A DNA stretch of 64,000 nt, from the NCBI RefSeq assembly GCF_030408455.1, contig NZ_CP046977.1, positions 1,364,001-1,428,000 on the forward strand, in the 5' to 3' direction. This DNA comes from Corynebacterium atrinae. Lineage in GTDB: Bacteria > Actinomycetota > Actinomycetes > Mycobacteriales > Mycobacteriaceae. Of this stretch, positions 52,698 to 64,000 are shown one piece after another. Both the position numbers and the translations under genes were made by a program. How positions within the stretch are numbered: the stretch's first letter is position 1; the number at the start of each line of letters is the position of its first letter. Under the pieces are notes generated by a model. The model saw only the letters and a program-made list of their open reading frames with translations. It did no database searches and was not told the origin of the DNA.

Positions 52698-53653
52698 GAA
52701 AAGCTCACCCTCTCCCCTGTATTCGTTTTTCCCTGAATAGCGGCGTTGCCGCGCGCCCACGCGGCAGCGTCCATCATCTTCTTCCCCGGCGGTTGGACCT
52801 GCCCCAAGGTCACTACCCCGGAACCGGTTCCGACCTGGACTTCATTTTTAATGACCCGGAGCTCACCGGCGCCCAACGCCTCCGCATCCGGGGCGAGCTT
52901 AATGGGCCCGACTTTGAGCCGGTCTTCCCCCAGGACAGTCCACGCGCCGGGGCCCGGGGTATGCGACCGGATATGTCGATCAACGGACAAGGCAGGTGCG
53001 GTCCAGGCGATCCGCGCGTCTTGGGTGCTGATCTTGTGCGCATAAGTCGGTTCACCCGACTGATCCTGGGACACGATGGTGCCCGATTCCAAGCCATCCA
53101 TCGTCGCCGCGAGTAGTTCGGCTCCGGAATAGGCCAGGCGGGTCAGCAGGTCATCGGCCGTGTCGGTGTCGCGAATAGCTTCCGTGATGGTCCCAAGCAC
53201 CGGTCCGGTGTCCAACCCCTCTTCAATGCGGAAGGTCGAGGCGCCGGTGATGTCGTCGCCGGCCTTGATGGCCGCCTGCACAGGAGCAGCGCCGCGCCAG
53301 GCCGGGAGCAAAGAAAAGTGGAGGTTAACCCAGCCGTGCGGCGCCGCATCAAGCAGGTCCTTGGTAATGAGGTTGCCGTAGGCCACAACGGGTATGGCTT
53401 CAGGAGCCAGTTCCGCGAGCCTCGCGCGCAGGGCTTCTCCGTCCTCCGTCCCGGGCTTCAATGTCGTCGGCGTGAGGACTTCGATGCCATGTTCCTGCGC
53501 CAGAGCAGAAACGGGAGACGGATGGAGGGTGCGTCCACGTCCCCGGCGCGCGTCCGGTCGGGTGATGACAGCGACGATCTCGTGATTGGTTTCTAGTAGA
53601 CGGCGGAGAGCCACAACCGCGGGTTCCGGGGTTCCGGCGAAAATCAAGCGCAT
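52694..53653 (-). CDS. fmt: Methionyl-tRNA formyltransferase
   Basis: A 319-residue enzyme: N-terminal [20 protein letters not shown], the formyl-folate site VVAYGNLI, the catalytic [20 protein letters not shown], and [11 protein letters not shown]. It formylates initiator Met-tRNA. The start at 53653 is the conserved one; the frame to 53776 is not supported. It follows def by 16 bp, a classical def-fmt pair. Confidence 0.97.
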   Translation of the reverse strand: MRLIFAGTPEPAVVALRRLLETNHEIVAVITRPDARRGRGRTLHPSPVSALAQEHGIEVLTPTTLKPGTEDGEALRARLAELAPEAIPVVAYGNLITKDLLDAAPHGWVNLHFSLLPAWRGAAPVQAAIKAGDDITGASTFRIEEGLDTGPVLGTITEAIRDTDTADDLLTRLAYSGAELLAATMDGLESGTIVSQDQSGEPTYAHKISTQDARIAWTAPALSVDRHIRSHTPGPGAWTVLGEDRLKVGPIKLAPDAEALGAGELRVIKNEVQVGTGSGVVTLGQVQPPGKKMMDAAAWARGNAAIQGKTNTGERVSFS

Positions 53654-53669
53654 GGATTCCTTATGGGGG

Positions 53670-54179
53670 TTAGGCGTCGAACCAGGTAGACGTACGGATG
53701 GCGGCCATCGCTGCTTTGCGTCGCTCTGGCGTGAGACGTTTGAGAAAGAGCACTCCATCAAGGTGGTCAGTTTCATGCTGAATGCACCGTGACATCAGGC
53801 CTGAGGCGACCATCGCAATGGGATGGCCGTTGATGTCCTGGCCGGAGACCCGGACCGTCTCAAAACGCTCGGTGTCCGCGGAAATATCGGGGATGGAAAG
53901 GCAGCCTTCGTTGCCGAGCTGAGTCTCATCGCCGATAGGCTCCCACACCGGGTTGATGATGTGTCCGCGCAGGCCATCCTCAATGTGACTGCAGTCGTAG
54001 ACGAAGACGCGGCGGGCGACGCCCACTTGGTTGGCTGCCAGGCCCACTCCCCCGGCCTCGTCCATGGTCTCAAGCATGTCCTCGACCAAGACCTCCAGGG
54101 AATGGTCGAAGGTGGTGATTTCCTCAGACCGAGTGGTGAGGACGGGATCGCCGAAAAATCGGATCTCACGAACTGTCAT
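53670..54179 (-). CDS. def: Peptide deformylase
   Basis: A 169-residue metalloenzyme: [11 protein letters not shown] (motif 1), NEGCLSIPD (motif 2, metal Cys) and [12 protein letters not shown] (motif 3, HExxH). Removes the N-formyl group from nascent proteins. An AAGGAG is unusually far (12 nt) from the ATG. A -10-like TACACT is seen in the 91-bp gap to priA, so it may have its own promoter. Confidence 0.97.
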   Translation of the reverse strand: MTVREIRFFGDPVLTTRSEEITTFDHSLEVLVEDMLETMDEAGGVGLAANQVGVARRVFVYDCSHIEDGLRGHIINPVWEPIGDETQLGNEGCLSIPDISADTERFETVRVSGQDINGHPIAMVASGLMSRCIQHETDHLDGVLFLKRLTPERRKAAMAAIRTSTWFDA

Positions 54180-54270
54180 GGGGCGTGCTGGCTCCTTGTA
54201 TTTCCTTGCGTAGCGGTTTCGCGCCTGGTGCTTTCCACAGACTCCTCAGTGTACTTCCCCTACGTCAGCG

Positions 54271-56286
54271 CTAGCCGATGTGCAGCGGGTCAACCTGCAC
54301 CCGCAGTGGTAGGTCGTCTTTGCGGCCCGCCCGCGATACCATCGCCGCGCGCAACGCGCGGCCCACCTCCGCTCGTGGCCCCAGGGGCACACGCACGAGC
54401 AAGCGCTGGGCGGGCCCGAATCGCTTCTCGTCATATTCCCCTGGCAGGGTGACTCCGGGAGGCAAGTCGACGGGGCCGAGAAGCTCGGCACCGTCCGGGA
54501 GGGTGACGACGTCGCGGAAGACATCGAGACTGGCGTTGGCGCCGTCGATAGCCGCCATGTGCACGGCGGGCGGGAAGCCTACCTCCCGGCGCTGCTGCAG
54601 CTCCAGCGCAGCGGCGCCCACCATGTCCCAGCGGATGAAGAACTGCACCACCGGCAGGCCCGGATCGGCCATGACGACAACTTCCCCGCCTTCCCCATGG
54701 GATTGCACGAGGGCGGCGGCTTGAGCCCACTTTGCCAGGGTGTCTTCCGTAGCGCGGAGGTCTTGCCTACCCAACAAGGACCACGTATCCAGCAGGATCG
54801 CCGCGCCGTATTCCCCCCAGGGTTCCGCGCCGGGAGTGGACACGACCAGCGCAGGACCGTCGTCTACCTCACTCACGATCTTCGATCCACCGGAAGTGAT
54901 AACCCGGACAGAGGGGAACGCGCGGCCCAGTTCCTCGGCGGTTCGTTCCGTTCCGAGCACGACAGCGCGCAGTTTGACGGAGCCGCAGACTCCACAGCGG
55001 TGGCGGGCGTCGGGTCGGCCGCACCAGCGACACGTGGGCACTCCCGGCCCGGTTCCGTCGTCCGCGGGCAGGCTCAAGGGCCCGTTGCAGGTGCGGCAGC
55101 GGGCGGGCGTCCGGCAGTTGCCGCAGGCGAGAGTAGGCACGTAGCCCTTGCGCGGGACTTGGATGAGGGCTGGTTTGCCCCGTTCGAGGCTGCGCCGAAC
55201 GGCATCGAAGGCCAACAGGGGGATGCGCGACTGGGCGGCGCGGGGGTCTCGGATCATTTCGAAGTCCGAGTCGGCCGCCGCCCGGATGCGGGGCATGCCC
55301 GCCCGGATCGTCTCCCGCGGGGCCACTAGGTTGTGCGCCCACCCCGATTCGACGAGTAGTTGCGACTCGGCGGTCCGGGTGTATCCGCCGATGATGAGGG
55401 AACAGCCCTCGATGGTGCTGCGCGTGGTCAGGACTTCGCGGGCGTGCACGTAGGGGGCGCGGGGGTCGACGAGGCTGTCGTCACCATCGTGCATGACCAC
55501 CGCGAGTTGGAGGTTCTCCACGGGGGCGAAGGCGGCGGAGCGAGTTCCCACGACGAGCCTGCCCTGCCCGTGCAGGACGGACAGGTAGCGCCGGTAGCGC
55601 GCCTGCGGCCCGAGACCCGCGGTGAGCACCGTGATCTGCCGGGCGGACACCAGTTCCCTTAAGGCGGCTTCGAGCTTATCGACGTCCCGTTGGTCCGGCA
55701 CGATCAGCAGCGCACCGCCGCCGTCCTTAACTACCTTCACCGCCAAAGCGGCGAGGGTTGTGTCCCACTCATCCCCTGGCCGCACCTGCCAGGCCGCCCG
55801 CGCCTTTCCCGCCGTGAGCACAGAGTCAACAAAGGACTCCCCGAACTCATAAGCGGACCAGGCGGAAAGATCCGGCTCCGTGGCCTCCCCGAGCTCAGCC
55901 CAGGGGGTGGACACGTCGGATTCCTCCGCCCGCGCATGGCGAGACGGGATGGCCGAACGAATGATGTCGGACCGGACGCCGCCGTAGCGGTCGGCCAGGG
56001 CGTCGATAAGCTGCGCTATCCGGGAGGGATAGACGACGTCGTTGGACACTGACCTTTCGAGGTAACGCAAGTCCCCCTCGTGGTCGGAGGTGGCGAGGCG
56101 CTCGAGGACAAGAGCGTCGACAAGCCGACCGGCGAAGCGCACCCGGACCCGCACGCCCGGCTGAACGACCTCGTCATCGGCGGCGGAGACGAGATAGTCA
56201 AAGGGCCGGTCGAGGTGCGCTAGCCCCAGCAAAGGCAAAACCCGCGCCACCGGCTGGTGTTGCGCGGGGACGCGGGGGGTGGCCAT
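54271..56286 (-). CDS. priA: PriA-like primosomal protein, ATPase motifs degenerate
   Basis: A 671-residue PriA homolog. The 3'BD-like N-terminal domain (residues 15-115) and the zinc-binding cysteines (CGNCRTPARCRTC, CRWCGRPDARHRCGVCGS, about residues 384-435) are present, but there is no Walker A GxTGSGKT and the DEEH box is replaced (VVMHDGDDSLVDP). This loss of helicase motifs is usual for actinobacterial PriA-like proteins. The ATG at 56286 lies 8 nt after TAGAAT (56295-56300, minus strand) and is probably leaderless; the longer frame to 56343 lies in metK. Likely role: replication restart without helicase activity. Confidence 0.88.
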   Translation of the reverse strand: MATPRVPAQHQPVARVLPLLGLAHLDRPFDYLVSAADDEVVQPGVRVRVRFAGRLVDALVLERLATSDHEGDLRYLERSVSNDVVYPSRIAQLIDALADRYGGVRSDIIRSAIPSRHARAEESDVSTPWAELGEATEPDLSAWSAYEFGESFVDSVLTAGKARAAWQVRPGDEWDTTLAALAVKVVKDGGGALLIVPDQRDVDKLEAALRELVSARQITVLTAGLGPQARYRRYLSVLHGQGRLVVGTRSAAFAPVENLQLAVVMHDGDDSLVDPRAPYVHAREVLTTRSTIEGCSLIIGGYTRTAESQLLVESGWAHNLVAPRETIRAGMPRIRAAADSDFEMIRDPRAAQSRIPLLAFDAVRRSLERGKPALIQVPRKGYVPTLACGNCRTPARCRTCNGPLSLPADDGTGPGVPTCRWCGRPDARHRCGVCGSVKLRAVVLGTERTAEELGRAFPSVRVITSGGSKIVSEVDDGPALVVSTPGAEPWGEYGAAILLDTWSLLGRQDLRATEDTLAKWAQAAALVQSHGEGGEVVVMADPGLPVVQFFIRWDMVGAAALELQQRREVGFPPAVHMAAIDGANASLDVFRDVVTLPDGAELLGPVDLPPGVTLPGEYDEKRFGPAQRLLVRVPLGPRAEVGRALRAAMVSRAGRKDDLPLRVQVDPLHIG

Positions 56287-56294
56287 AGCCCAGG

Positions 56295-56300
56295 ATTCTA
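56295..56300 (-). promoter_or_regulatory. -10 element of priA overlapping the metK stop codon
   Basis: TAGAAT on the minus strand begins with the TAG that ends metK (56298-56300). It is 8 nt before the priA ATG, giving a leaderless priA transcript. Confidence 0.55.
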
Positions 56301-57515
56301 CAGGGCTGCCTGCAGCTGCTCGACTCGGTCGGTTCGCTCCCACGGCAGCTGAAGATCGAGACGACCGAAGTGCCCATAGGCGGCCGTCTGGCGGTAAATG
56401 GGACGCAGCAATTCCAACTGGCGGATGATCGCGGCGGGGCGCAGATCGAAGACCTTCTCCACGGCGGCCTGGATGTCCTCATCGTTGAGGCCCGGGCGGG
56501 CGGTGCCGAAGGTCTCGACGTAGAGGCCAACCGGCTTCGCGCGGCCGATTGCGTAGGCCACCTGGACCTCAGCTCGCTTGGCCAGACCGGCGGCCACGAT
56601 GTTCTTGGCCACCCACCGCATGGCATAAGCGCCAGACCGGTCCACCTTGGAGGGGTCCTTGCCGGAGAAGGCGCCGCCGCCGTGACGAGCCATGCCGCCG
56701 TAGGTGTCGACGATAATCTTGCGCCCCGTCAACCCGGCATCGCCCATCGGACCGCCCAAGATAAAGGAGCCGGAGGGATTCACCAACAGCGTGAGGTCCC
56801 CATCCACCATGTGCCTGATCCCGGCATCGTCCACTACCCAGTCGACGACATGCGTGCGAATCTGCTCCTCGAGCCACTCCTGAGTGACCTCCGGGTCGTG
56901 CTGAGTGGACACCACGACCGTGTCGAGGCGGACCGGTTGGTCGTCCGCGTCGTAGGCGAAGGTGACCTGGGTCTTGCCGTCGGGGCGCAGGTGCGGGACG
57001 ATGCCCTCCTTGCGGACCTGTGTCAGGCGGCGGGCCAGACGATGCGCCAGAGCGATCGGCAGCGGCATAAACTCTTCGGTCTCATCCGTGGCGTAGCCGA
57101 ACATGAGCCCCTGGTCGCCAGCACCGGCGTAATCATCGTCCTCCACGGATCCGCCCTGGCGAACTTCGTGGGAGGTGTCCACCCCGTGCCCAATTTCTGG
57201 GGACTGCTCGCCAATCGCGACGCTCACCCCGCAGGTATTGCCGTCGAAGCCCACATCGGAAGAGGTGAAGCCAATGCCGCGGAGGGTTTGGCGCACGATC
57301 TGCGGAATCTCGACGTAGCCGCTCGTCCGGACCTCACCGACGACATGGACCTGACCGGTGGTCACGAGCGTCTCGACAGCGACACGGGCGTTCGGATCCT
57401 CCTTCAGCAGTGCGTCCAGCACGGCGTCGGAAATGGCGTCGCAGATCTTATCGGGGTGACCTTCTGTCACAGACTCGCTGGTAAACAGGCGGACAGTGGA
57501 AGAGTCGTTAGACAA
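56298..57515 (-). CDS. metK: S-adenosylmethionine synthetase
   Basis: A 405-residue [58 protein letters not shown] and [19 protein letters not shown]. Makes SAM from methionine and ATP. The start chosen is a TTG at 57515 with GAAAGAAG upstream; no ATG occurs before the conserved [17 protein letters not shown]. The alternative GTG at 57557 overlaps the -10-like TAGAGT. Follows coaBC by 43 bp. Confidence 0.95.
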   Translation of the reverse strand: MSNDSSTVRLFTSESVTEGHPDKICDAISDAVLDALLKEDPNARVAVETLVTTGQVHVVGEVRTSGYVEIPQIVRQTLRGIGFTSSDVGFDGNTCGVSVAIGEQSPEIGHGVDTSHEVRQGGSVEDDDYAGAGDQGLMFGYATDETEEFMPLPIALAHRLARRLTQVRKEGIVPHLRPDGKTQVTFAYDADDQPVRLDTVVVSTQHDPEVTQEWLEEQIRTHVVDWVVDDAGIRHMVDGDLTLLVNPSGSFILGGPMGDAGLTGRKIIVDTYGGMARHGGGAFSGKDPSKVDRSGAYAMRWVAKNIVAAGLAKRAEVQVAYAIGRAKPVGLYVETFGTARPGLNDEDIQAAVEKVFDLRPAAIIRQLELLRPIYRQTAAYGHFGRLDLQLPWERTDRVEQLQAAL

Positions 57516-57555
57516 AGGGGTGCTTCTTTCAGTATCAGTACTTAATGTCTCGCCC

Positions 57556-57561
57556 ACTCTA
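57556..57561 (-). promoter_or_regulatory. -10 element TAGAGT of metK overlapping the coaBC stop codon
   Basis: TAGAGT on the minus strand begins with the TAG stop of coaBC (57559-57561). A start site near 57548 would give metK a leader of about 33 nt containing its GAAAGAAG ribosome-binding site. Confidence 0.45.
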
Positions 57562-58800
57562 GACCAAGCTGTCTACAGCGTCAAGAATCTGCGCCGCGAC
57601 GGCCAGTTTCGAGCCATCACTGATCGCCGTCACCGAGCCATCCGCGGCCAGCAACCACCCACGATTGCGGGCCTCACCAAACACTTTGCCCTCCCCCACC
57701 TCATTAGCCATCATGAGATCGCAGCCCTTGCGCTGCAACTTAGCCTGGGCATGCTCCAAGGCGGAATGGGTGGCATCGCCCGTCTCCGCGGCGAACCCAA
57801 CGATCACGGTGCCCGCGGGAATCTGCCCATCTCGCCGGCGCTGGACCGTCGTGGCCAAAATGTCCGGGTTCTCGATGAGCTCCAGGCGCGCGAGGGACTC
57901 GTCATCCGCGCCCTTCTTCAGCTTCGCATCCGCCTGAACAGCCGGACGGAAATCAGCCACTGCCGCGGCCATGACGACGACGTCCGATTCCGGAGCCAAC
58001 CGAGCGACCGCCGCCGCCATGTCACGAGTAGACGTCACTCGCTCCACCGTCGCGCCCGAAGGAACTGGCAACTGATCGGTAGCGCCGGCGACAATGGTCA
58101 CCTCCGCGCCGCGCTGAACCGCGATCTCCGCCAAGGCAAAACCTTGCCGGCCCGAGGAACGATTACCCAAAAACCGCACCGGGTCGAGTGCTTCCTGGGT
58201 CCCACCGGCTGTAATGAGGACCTTCTTGCCCACCCAATCAAACCGCGGCACATGTCCATCGAGCGCCAGGCGAACAAGGTCGGCGATCTGGCTGGGCTCC
58301 GGCAATCGCCCCGGCCCAGAGTCCTTGCCCGTGAGCCGCCCATGGGCGGGCTCCATCACGATCATTCCTCGCTCCCGCAGCGTGGCGACGTTCGCGCGGG
58401 TCGCTGCATTCAGCCACATTTCGGTGTGCATCGCCGGGGCCACCACGATCGGACAGGTGGCAACCAACACCGTCGAAGTGAGCAGGTCGTCCGCTCGCCC
58501 GGCGGCGAGCCGGGCGATGACATCGGCCGTAGCCGGGGCGATGACCACCGCCTCGGCTTCCTGCCCGATGCGAACGTGTTGGACTTCGTCGACGGCGTCA
58601 AACACCGACGTCGATACGCGATGCCCACTGAGCGCCTCGAAGGTGGCGGCACCGACAAAGGTGAGGGCGTTCGGCGTCGGCACGACGCGGACATCATCCC
58701 CCGCCTCTTTAAAATCGCGGACCAGGTGACAGGCCTTGTAGGCGGCGATGCCACCGGAAACACCAACGACGATCTTGCGGGGAGAACTCTGCTCACTCAT
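57559..58800 (-). CDS. coaBC: Bifunctional phosphopantothenoylcysteine decarboxylase/synthetase CoaBC
   Basis: A 413-residue flavoprotein fusion. CoaC half: [29 protein letters not shown] with the catalytic PxMNxxMW variant, and the conserved [13 protein letters not shown]. CoaB half: [24 protein letters not shown] split across the CTP site, [10 protein letters not shown], and KKGADD. Two steps of coenzyme A synthesis. The ATG at 58800 is 7 nt after TAGAGT (58808-58813, minus strand), so leaderless. Confidence 0.96.
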   Translation of the reverse strand: MSEQSSPRKIVVGVSGGIAAYKACHLVRDFKEAGDDVRVVPTPNALTFVGAATFEALSGHRVSTSVFDAVDEVQHVRIGQEAEAVVIAPATADVIARLAAGRADDLLTSTVLVATCPIVVAPAMHTEMWLNAATRANVATLRERGMIVMEPAHGRLTGKDSGPGRLPEPSQIADLVRLALDGHVPRFDWVGKKVLITAGGTQEALDPVRFLGNRSSGRQGFALAEIAVQRGAEVTIVAGATDQLPVPSGATVERVTSTRDMAAAVARLAPESDVVVMAAAVADFRPAVQADAKLKKGADDESLARLELIENPDILATTVQRRRDGQIPAGTVIVGFAAETGDATHSALEHAQAKLQRKGCDLMMANEVGEGKVFGEARNRGWLLAADGSVTAISDGSKLAVAAQILDAVDSLV

Positions 58801-58882
58801 GGTGGACACTCTACCGAGGTAGCAACGACAACGGCCCCCTGACCCGGTCAAGGGCTCAGGGGGCAGATGAAGCGCCTGAGGG

Positions 58883-59176
58883 CTAGTTGCCTTCTTCGTG
58901 GTCGAGCAAGCCGGCCTCGATCTCGCGCAGGGCGATGGACAGCGGCTTCTCGCCGGGCTCAGGGGTCACTAGGGGTCCGACGAACTCGAAGACACCCTCG
59001 TCGTGCTGCTGGTAGTAGCTGTTGATCTGACGCGCGCGCTTGGCGGCGAAGATCACCAGGGCATACTTGGAGGAGACCGTGTCGAGCAGCACGTCGATCG
59101 GCGGGGAGGTAATGCCCTCCGGCGGATCGAACACAGCGGCGGCGGACGTGGACTTCTCGTTGCTCACGTTGGTCAC
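58883..59176 (-). CDS. rpoZ: RNA polymerase omega subunit
   Basis: A 97-residue omega subunit: [33 protein letters not shown] and the actinobacterial C-terminal [23 protein letters not shown] at 59176 has AAAAGG five bases upstream; a GTG at 59182 is an alternative. Gene order gmk-rpoZ-coaBC-metK is the standard actinobacterial cluster. Confidence 0.95.
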   Translation of the reverse strand: MTNVSNEKSTSAAAVFDPPEGITSPPIDVLLDTVSSKYALVIFAAKRARQINSYYQQHDEGVFEFVGPLVTPEPGEKPLSIALREIEAGLLDHEEGN

Positions 59177-59206
59177 TTGCACCTTTTCATTGGGGTTGTG
59201 AAGATT

Positions 59207-59785
59207 TTAGCGGGATGCGCCCTGCAGGATAGCACTGATCGCAGCCACAGCATCATCGACGTTGTCATTGACCACCACGTGGTCGAACTCGCCCTGGCTG
59301 GCCAGCTCTTCTCGAGCGGTCTCCAAACGGCGGGCGATGACATCTTCCGGCTCTGTTCCGCGTCCCGTCAGGCGGTCCACCAGGACCTCCCACGAGGGCG
59401 GGGCGAGGAACACAGTCTCGGCCTGAGACATCGCGGCCTTAACGTTGCGCGCCCCTTCGAGGTCTACCTCGACGAGAACCGGACGGCCTTGCGCTAGAGC
59501 CTTTTCCACCGGTTCGGCGGGAGTACCAGAGCGCTGCAGGCCACCGTGGATTTCTGCCCATTCGAGCATCCGCCCACGGTCGATGTTGTCCTGAAACTGA
59601 TCAGCGGTGACGTAGAAGTAGTCAACCCCATCGACTTCACCGGGACGCGGTGCCCGGGTAGTCATGGAGACGCTGAAGTAAAGATCCTTGACGTCACTGC
59701 GCAGGCGATGAACCACGGTGGATTTTCCCACTGCGGAAGGACCGGCCAATACCACTAGCCGACCCTGGGGGTTCTCGCCGGGCAT
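59207..59785 (-). CDS. gmk: Guanylate kinase
   Basis: A 192-residue kinase: P-loop [17 protein letters not shown]-binding [20 protein letters not shown] and LIDs as [11 protein letters not shown] / [20 protein letters not shown]. Phosphorylates GMP. Starts 3 bp after mihF ends; 30 bp before rpoZ. Confidence 0.97.
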   Translation of the reverse strand: MPGENPQGRLVVLAGPSAVGKSTVVHRLRSDVKDLYFSVSMTTRAPRPGEVDGVDYFYVTADQFQDNIDRGRMLEWAEIHGGLQRSGTPAEPVEKALAQGRPVLVEVDLEGARNVKAAMSQAETVFLAPPSWEVLVDRLTGRGTEPEDVIARRLETAREELASQGEFDHVVVNDNVDDAVAAISAILQGASR

Positions 59786-59788
59786 GTT

Positions 59789-60112
59789 CTAGTCCTCGGA
59801 GAAGCCGAAGCGCTCAAGCAGAGCGCGGCGCTGGCGGTCACCGAGACCACGCAGACGACGGGTCTGGGCGATCTCGAGCTCCTCCATGATCTCCTTAGCC
59901 TTGACCTTGCCGACCTTCGGGAGTGCCTCGAGCAGTGCGGAGACCTTGGTCTTGCCAATGATCTCGTCGGTCTGAGCCTTTGCCAGAACCTCCTTGAGGT
60001 TGGTGCTGCCGCGCTTGAGCTCTGCCTTCAGCTCTGCACGAGCCTTACGAGCCTCTGCAGCCTTAGCGAGGGCTTCCTTGCGCTGCTCGTCGGTCAACTT
60101 GGGAAGGGCCAC
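59789..60112 (-). CDS. mihF: Integration host factor mIHF
   Basis: A 107-residue basic actinobacterial mIHF: helical N-terminus with KLTDEQRKEALAKAAEARKAR, the helix-two-turn-helix region VSALLEALPKVGKVKAKEIMEEL with the conserved glycines, and the C-terminal TRRLRGLGDRQRRALLERF. The GTG at 60112 has GGAGGA five bases upstream. Nucleoid-associated protein that bends DNA. Leads the mihF-gmk-rpoZ genes with a leader of about 110 nt. Confidence 0.96.
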   Translation of the reverse strand: MALPKLTDEQRKEALAKAAEARKARAELKAELKRGSTNLKEVLAKAQTDEIIGKTKVSALLEALPKVGKVKAKEIMEELEIAQTRRLRGLGDRQRRALLERFGFSED

Positions 60113-60227
60113 GGGGTTCCTCCGATTCAAAAGGGGATAGTTTGGTTAGATTTGGTACTCAACTTCAGCACCAGACTTCAGCGATTTACCTGCGAATTTC
60201 AAGCGTGCAACTCACTGAACTCCGACT

Positions 60228-60233
60228 AGTTTA
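60228..60233 (-). promoter_or_regulatory. Predicted mihF promoter -10 (TAAACT)
   Basis: TAAACT on the minus strand places the start site near 60221 and gives a leader of about 109 nt before the mihF GTG. The 218-bp gap 60113-60330 holds no gene and no clear terminator for pyrF. Confidence 0.45.
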
Positions 60234-60330
60234 GCACCGGGCCGACAGCGGGGAGATTGACCCGCCCATTTGGGCACGTCAACGCCTCGCATTTCATAAA
60301 ATACCAGGACAGCGGGCCCAGTTTCTAGTA

Positions 60331-61149
60331 TCAGTGACCTGGGAATTCTGACGCCGTCGACAGCACGGCTTTCCGCAGGTCAGAAACGTTCGGACCGGCA
60401 GAGAGGATGGCTCGCGAGACATTCGGGAAGGCCAAATTGCTCACACCGGCTGCGATTCTGGCCACGTCCTGAGCATTAGCACCTTGCGCGCCCACTCCCG
60501 GCAATAGAACCGGCCCATTCAGGCGGGAAAGATTCGGCGGGCTGGCCAAGGTTGCTCCAACAACCACACCGATGTTGCCAGGCCCGCTGTGGGACGCGTT
60601 CAGCGCGGCGCACTCATCCACCACTTGCTGGGCGATAGTTCGGCCATCCGAATTCACGTGACTCTGCAGTTCGACGGCCTCCGGATTAGAAGTGGCAGCC
60701 AAGACGAAGACTCCGCGGCCGGTAGCTTCTGCCAGCTCGAAGACCGGCCGCAGGGAACCCACACCGAGATAAGGAGACACGGTGACGGCATCCGTCTGCA
60801 ACGTCGACCCCTCCCCCAGCCAAGCGTGTGCATAGCCGGCCATGGTGGAGCCAATGTCGCCCCGCTTAGCATCAGCGACGACCAGGCACCCCGCCTCCCG
60901 GAGAGCAACAAGGGTCTCCTCAAGGACCCGGAAGCCGGCGGAGCCATGTCTCTCATAAAAGGCAACTTGAGGCTTAACCAAAGCGGCCGTGTCGGCGAAA
61001 GCCTCCACGCAGCGGCGGCTAAATTCGGCCACTCCCTCCGCGTCATCGCTCAATCCCCAGGATTGCAGCAAGCTGGCGTGCGGATCGATGCCGACGCAGA
61101 GGCGGCCGCGGGTAGCGGCGGCGCAAAGAAGCTTCTCGCCAAATGTCAT
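60331..61149 (-). CDS. pyrF: Orotidine-5'-phosphate decarboxylase, actinobacterial type
   Basis: A 272-residue type 2 OMP decarboxylase: FGEKLLCAAATRGRLCVGIDPHASLL, the catalytic VADAKRGDIGSTM, and the C-terminal LLPGVGAQGANAQD. Last step of UMP synthesis. The ATG at 61149 is one base after the carB stop, so it is part of the pyrimidine operon; the frame to 61245 is in carB. Confidence 0.96.
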   Translation of the reverse strand: MTFGEKLLCAAATRGRLCVGIDPHASLLQSWGLSDDAEGVAEFSRRCVEAFADTAALVKPQVAFYERHGSAGFRVLEETLVALREAGCLVVADAKRGDIGSTMAGYAHAWLGEGSTLQTDAVTVSPYLGVGSLRPVFELAEATGRGVFVLAATSNPEAVELQSHVNSDGRTIAQQVVDECAALNASHSGPGNIGVVVGATLASPPNLSRLNGPVLLPGVGAQGANAQDVARIAAGVSNLAFPNVSRAILSAGPNVSDLRKAVLSTASEFPGH

Positions 61150-61150
61150 G

Positions 61151-64000
<2,850 letters not shown>

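Noticed and set aside
57516..57558. SAM riboswitch before metK
   Set aside because: Only 43 bp separate metK from coaBC, too short for a SAM aptamer, and no matching pattern is seen.

Overview
The window is a high-GC actinobacterial chromosome segment, almost certainly from a Corynebacterium. The protein sequences and gene order (acn-acnR; sufR-B-D-C-S-U-T; mptB; ctaA/ctaB; tkt-tal-zwf-opcA-pgl; secG/ppc/tpi/pgk/gap; whiA-yvcK-rapZ-uvrC; rib operon; def-fmt-rsmB; priA-metK-coaBC-rpoZ-gmk-mihF-pyrF-carB) match what I remember of the C. glutamicum core genome. I see no prophage, IS element, CRISPR array, tRNA or rRNA. The only mobile-looking item is a DUF222-HNH endonuclease gene next to a perfect 41-bp inverted repeat.

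Layout. 1-2.0 kb: start of a secreted NlpC/P60 coiled-coil protein (runs off the left edge) with a long structured leader, and a small membrane protein. 2.0-5.7 kb: aconitase and its TetR repressor AcnR, with a recognisable AcnR operator and a large hairpin between the genes. 5.7-11.9 kb: the least characterised part. It holds two paralogous class I glutamine amidotransferases, a Rossmann-fold protein, a DUF1990 protein, small membrane proteins, an ACT-domain/DUF711 pair and the HNH gene. 11.9-19.9 kb: ABC-F protein and the complete SUF iron-sulfur operon led by SufR. 20.1-26.5 kb: mannosyltransferase MptB, an ABC exporter, heme A synthase, quinone oxidoreductase and heme O synthase. 26.8-33.3 kb: pentose phosphate operon ending at a strong terminator. 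33.5-40.6 kb: a glycine-rich membrane protein, then secG, ppc, tpi, pgk, gap on the minus strand. 40.9-50.4 kb (minus): rpe, ribD, ribE, ribBA, ribH, a membrane protein, uvrC, rapZ, yvcK, whiA. 50.5-64 kb: an enoyl-CoA hydratase-like gene, then rsmB, fmt, def, priA, metK, coaBC, rpoZ, gmk, mihF, pyrF and most of carB on the minus strand.

Functionally this is central carbon metabolism (TCA entry, glycolysis, anaplerosis, pentose phosphate), cofactor synthesis (Fe-S, heme a, riboflavin, CoA, SAM), pyrimidine synthesis, and translation start/maturation functions. A recurrent signal is leaderless transcription: about fifteen genes have a TANNNT-type -10 element 6-8 nt upstream of their start codon and no ribosome-binding site. 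This fixes many start codons and produces tightly overlapping divergent promoters. In two places the upstream gene's stop codon TAG forms the first three bases of the next gene's -10 element.

No clearly new multi-gene system was found. The best candidates for new biology are the amidotransferase/ACT/DUF711 region, the palindrome beside the HNH gene, the acn-acnR hairpin and several palindromic operators without an assigned regulator.
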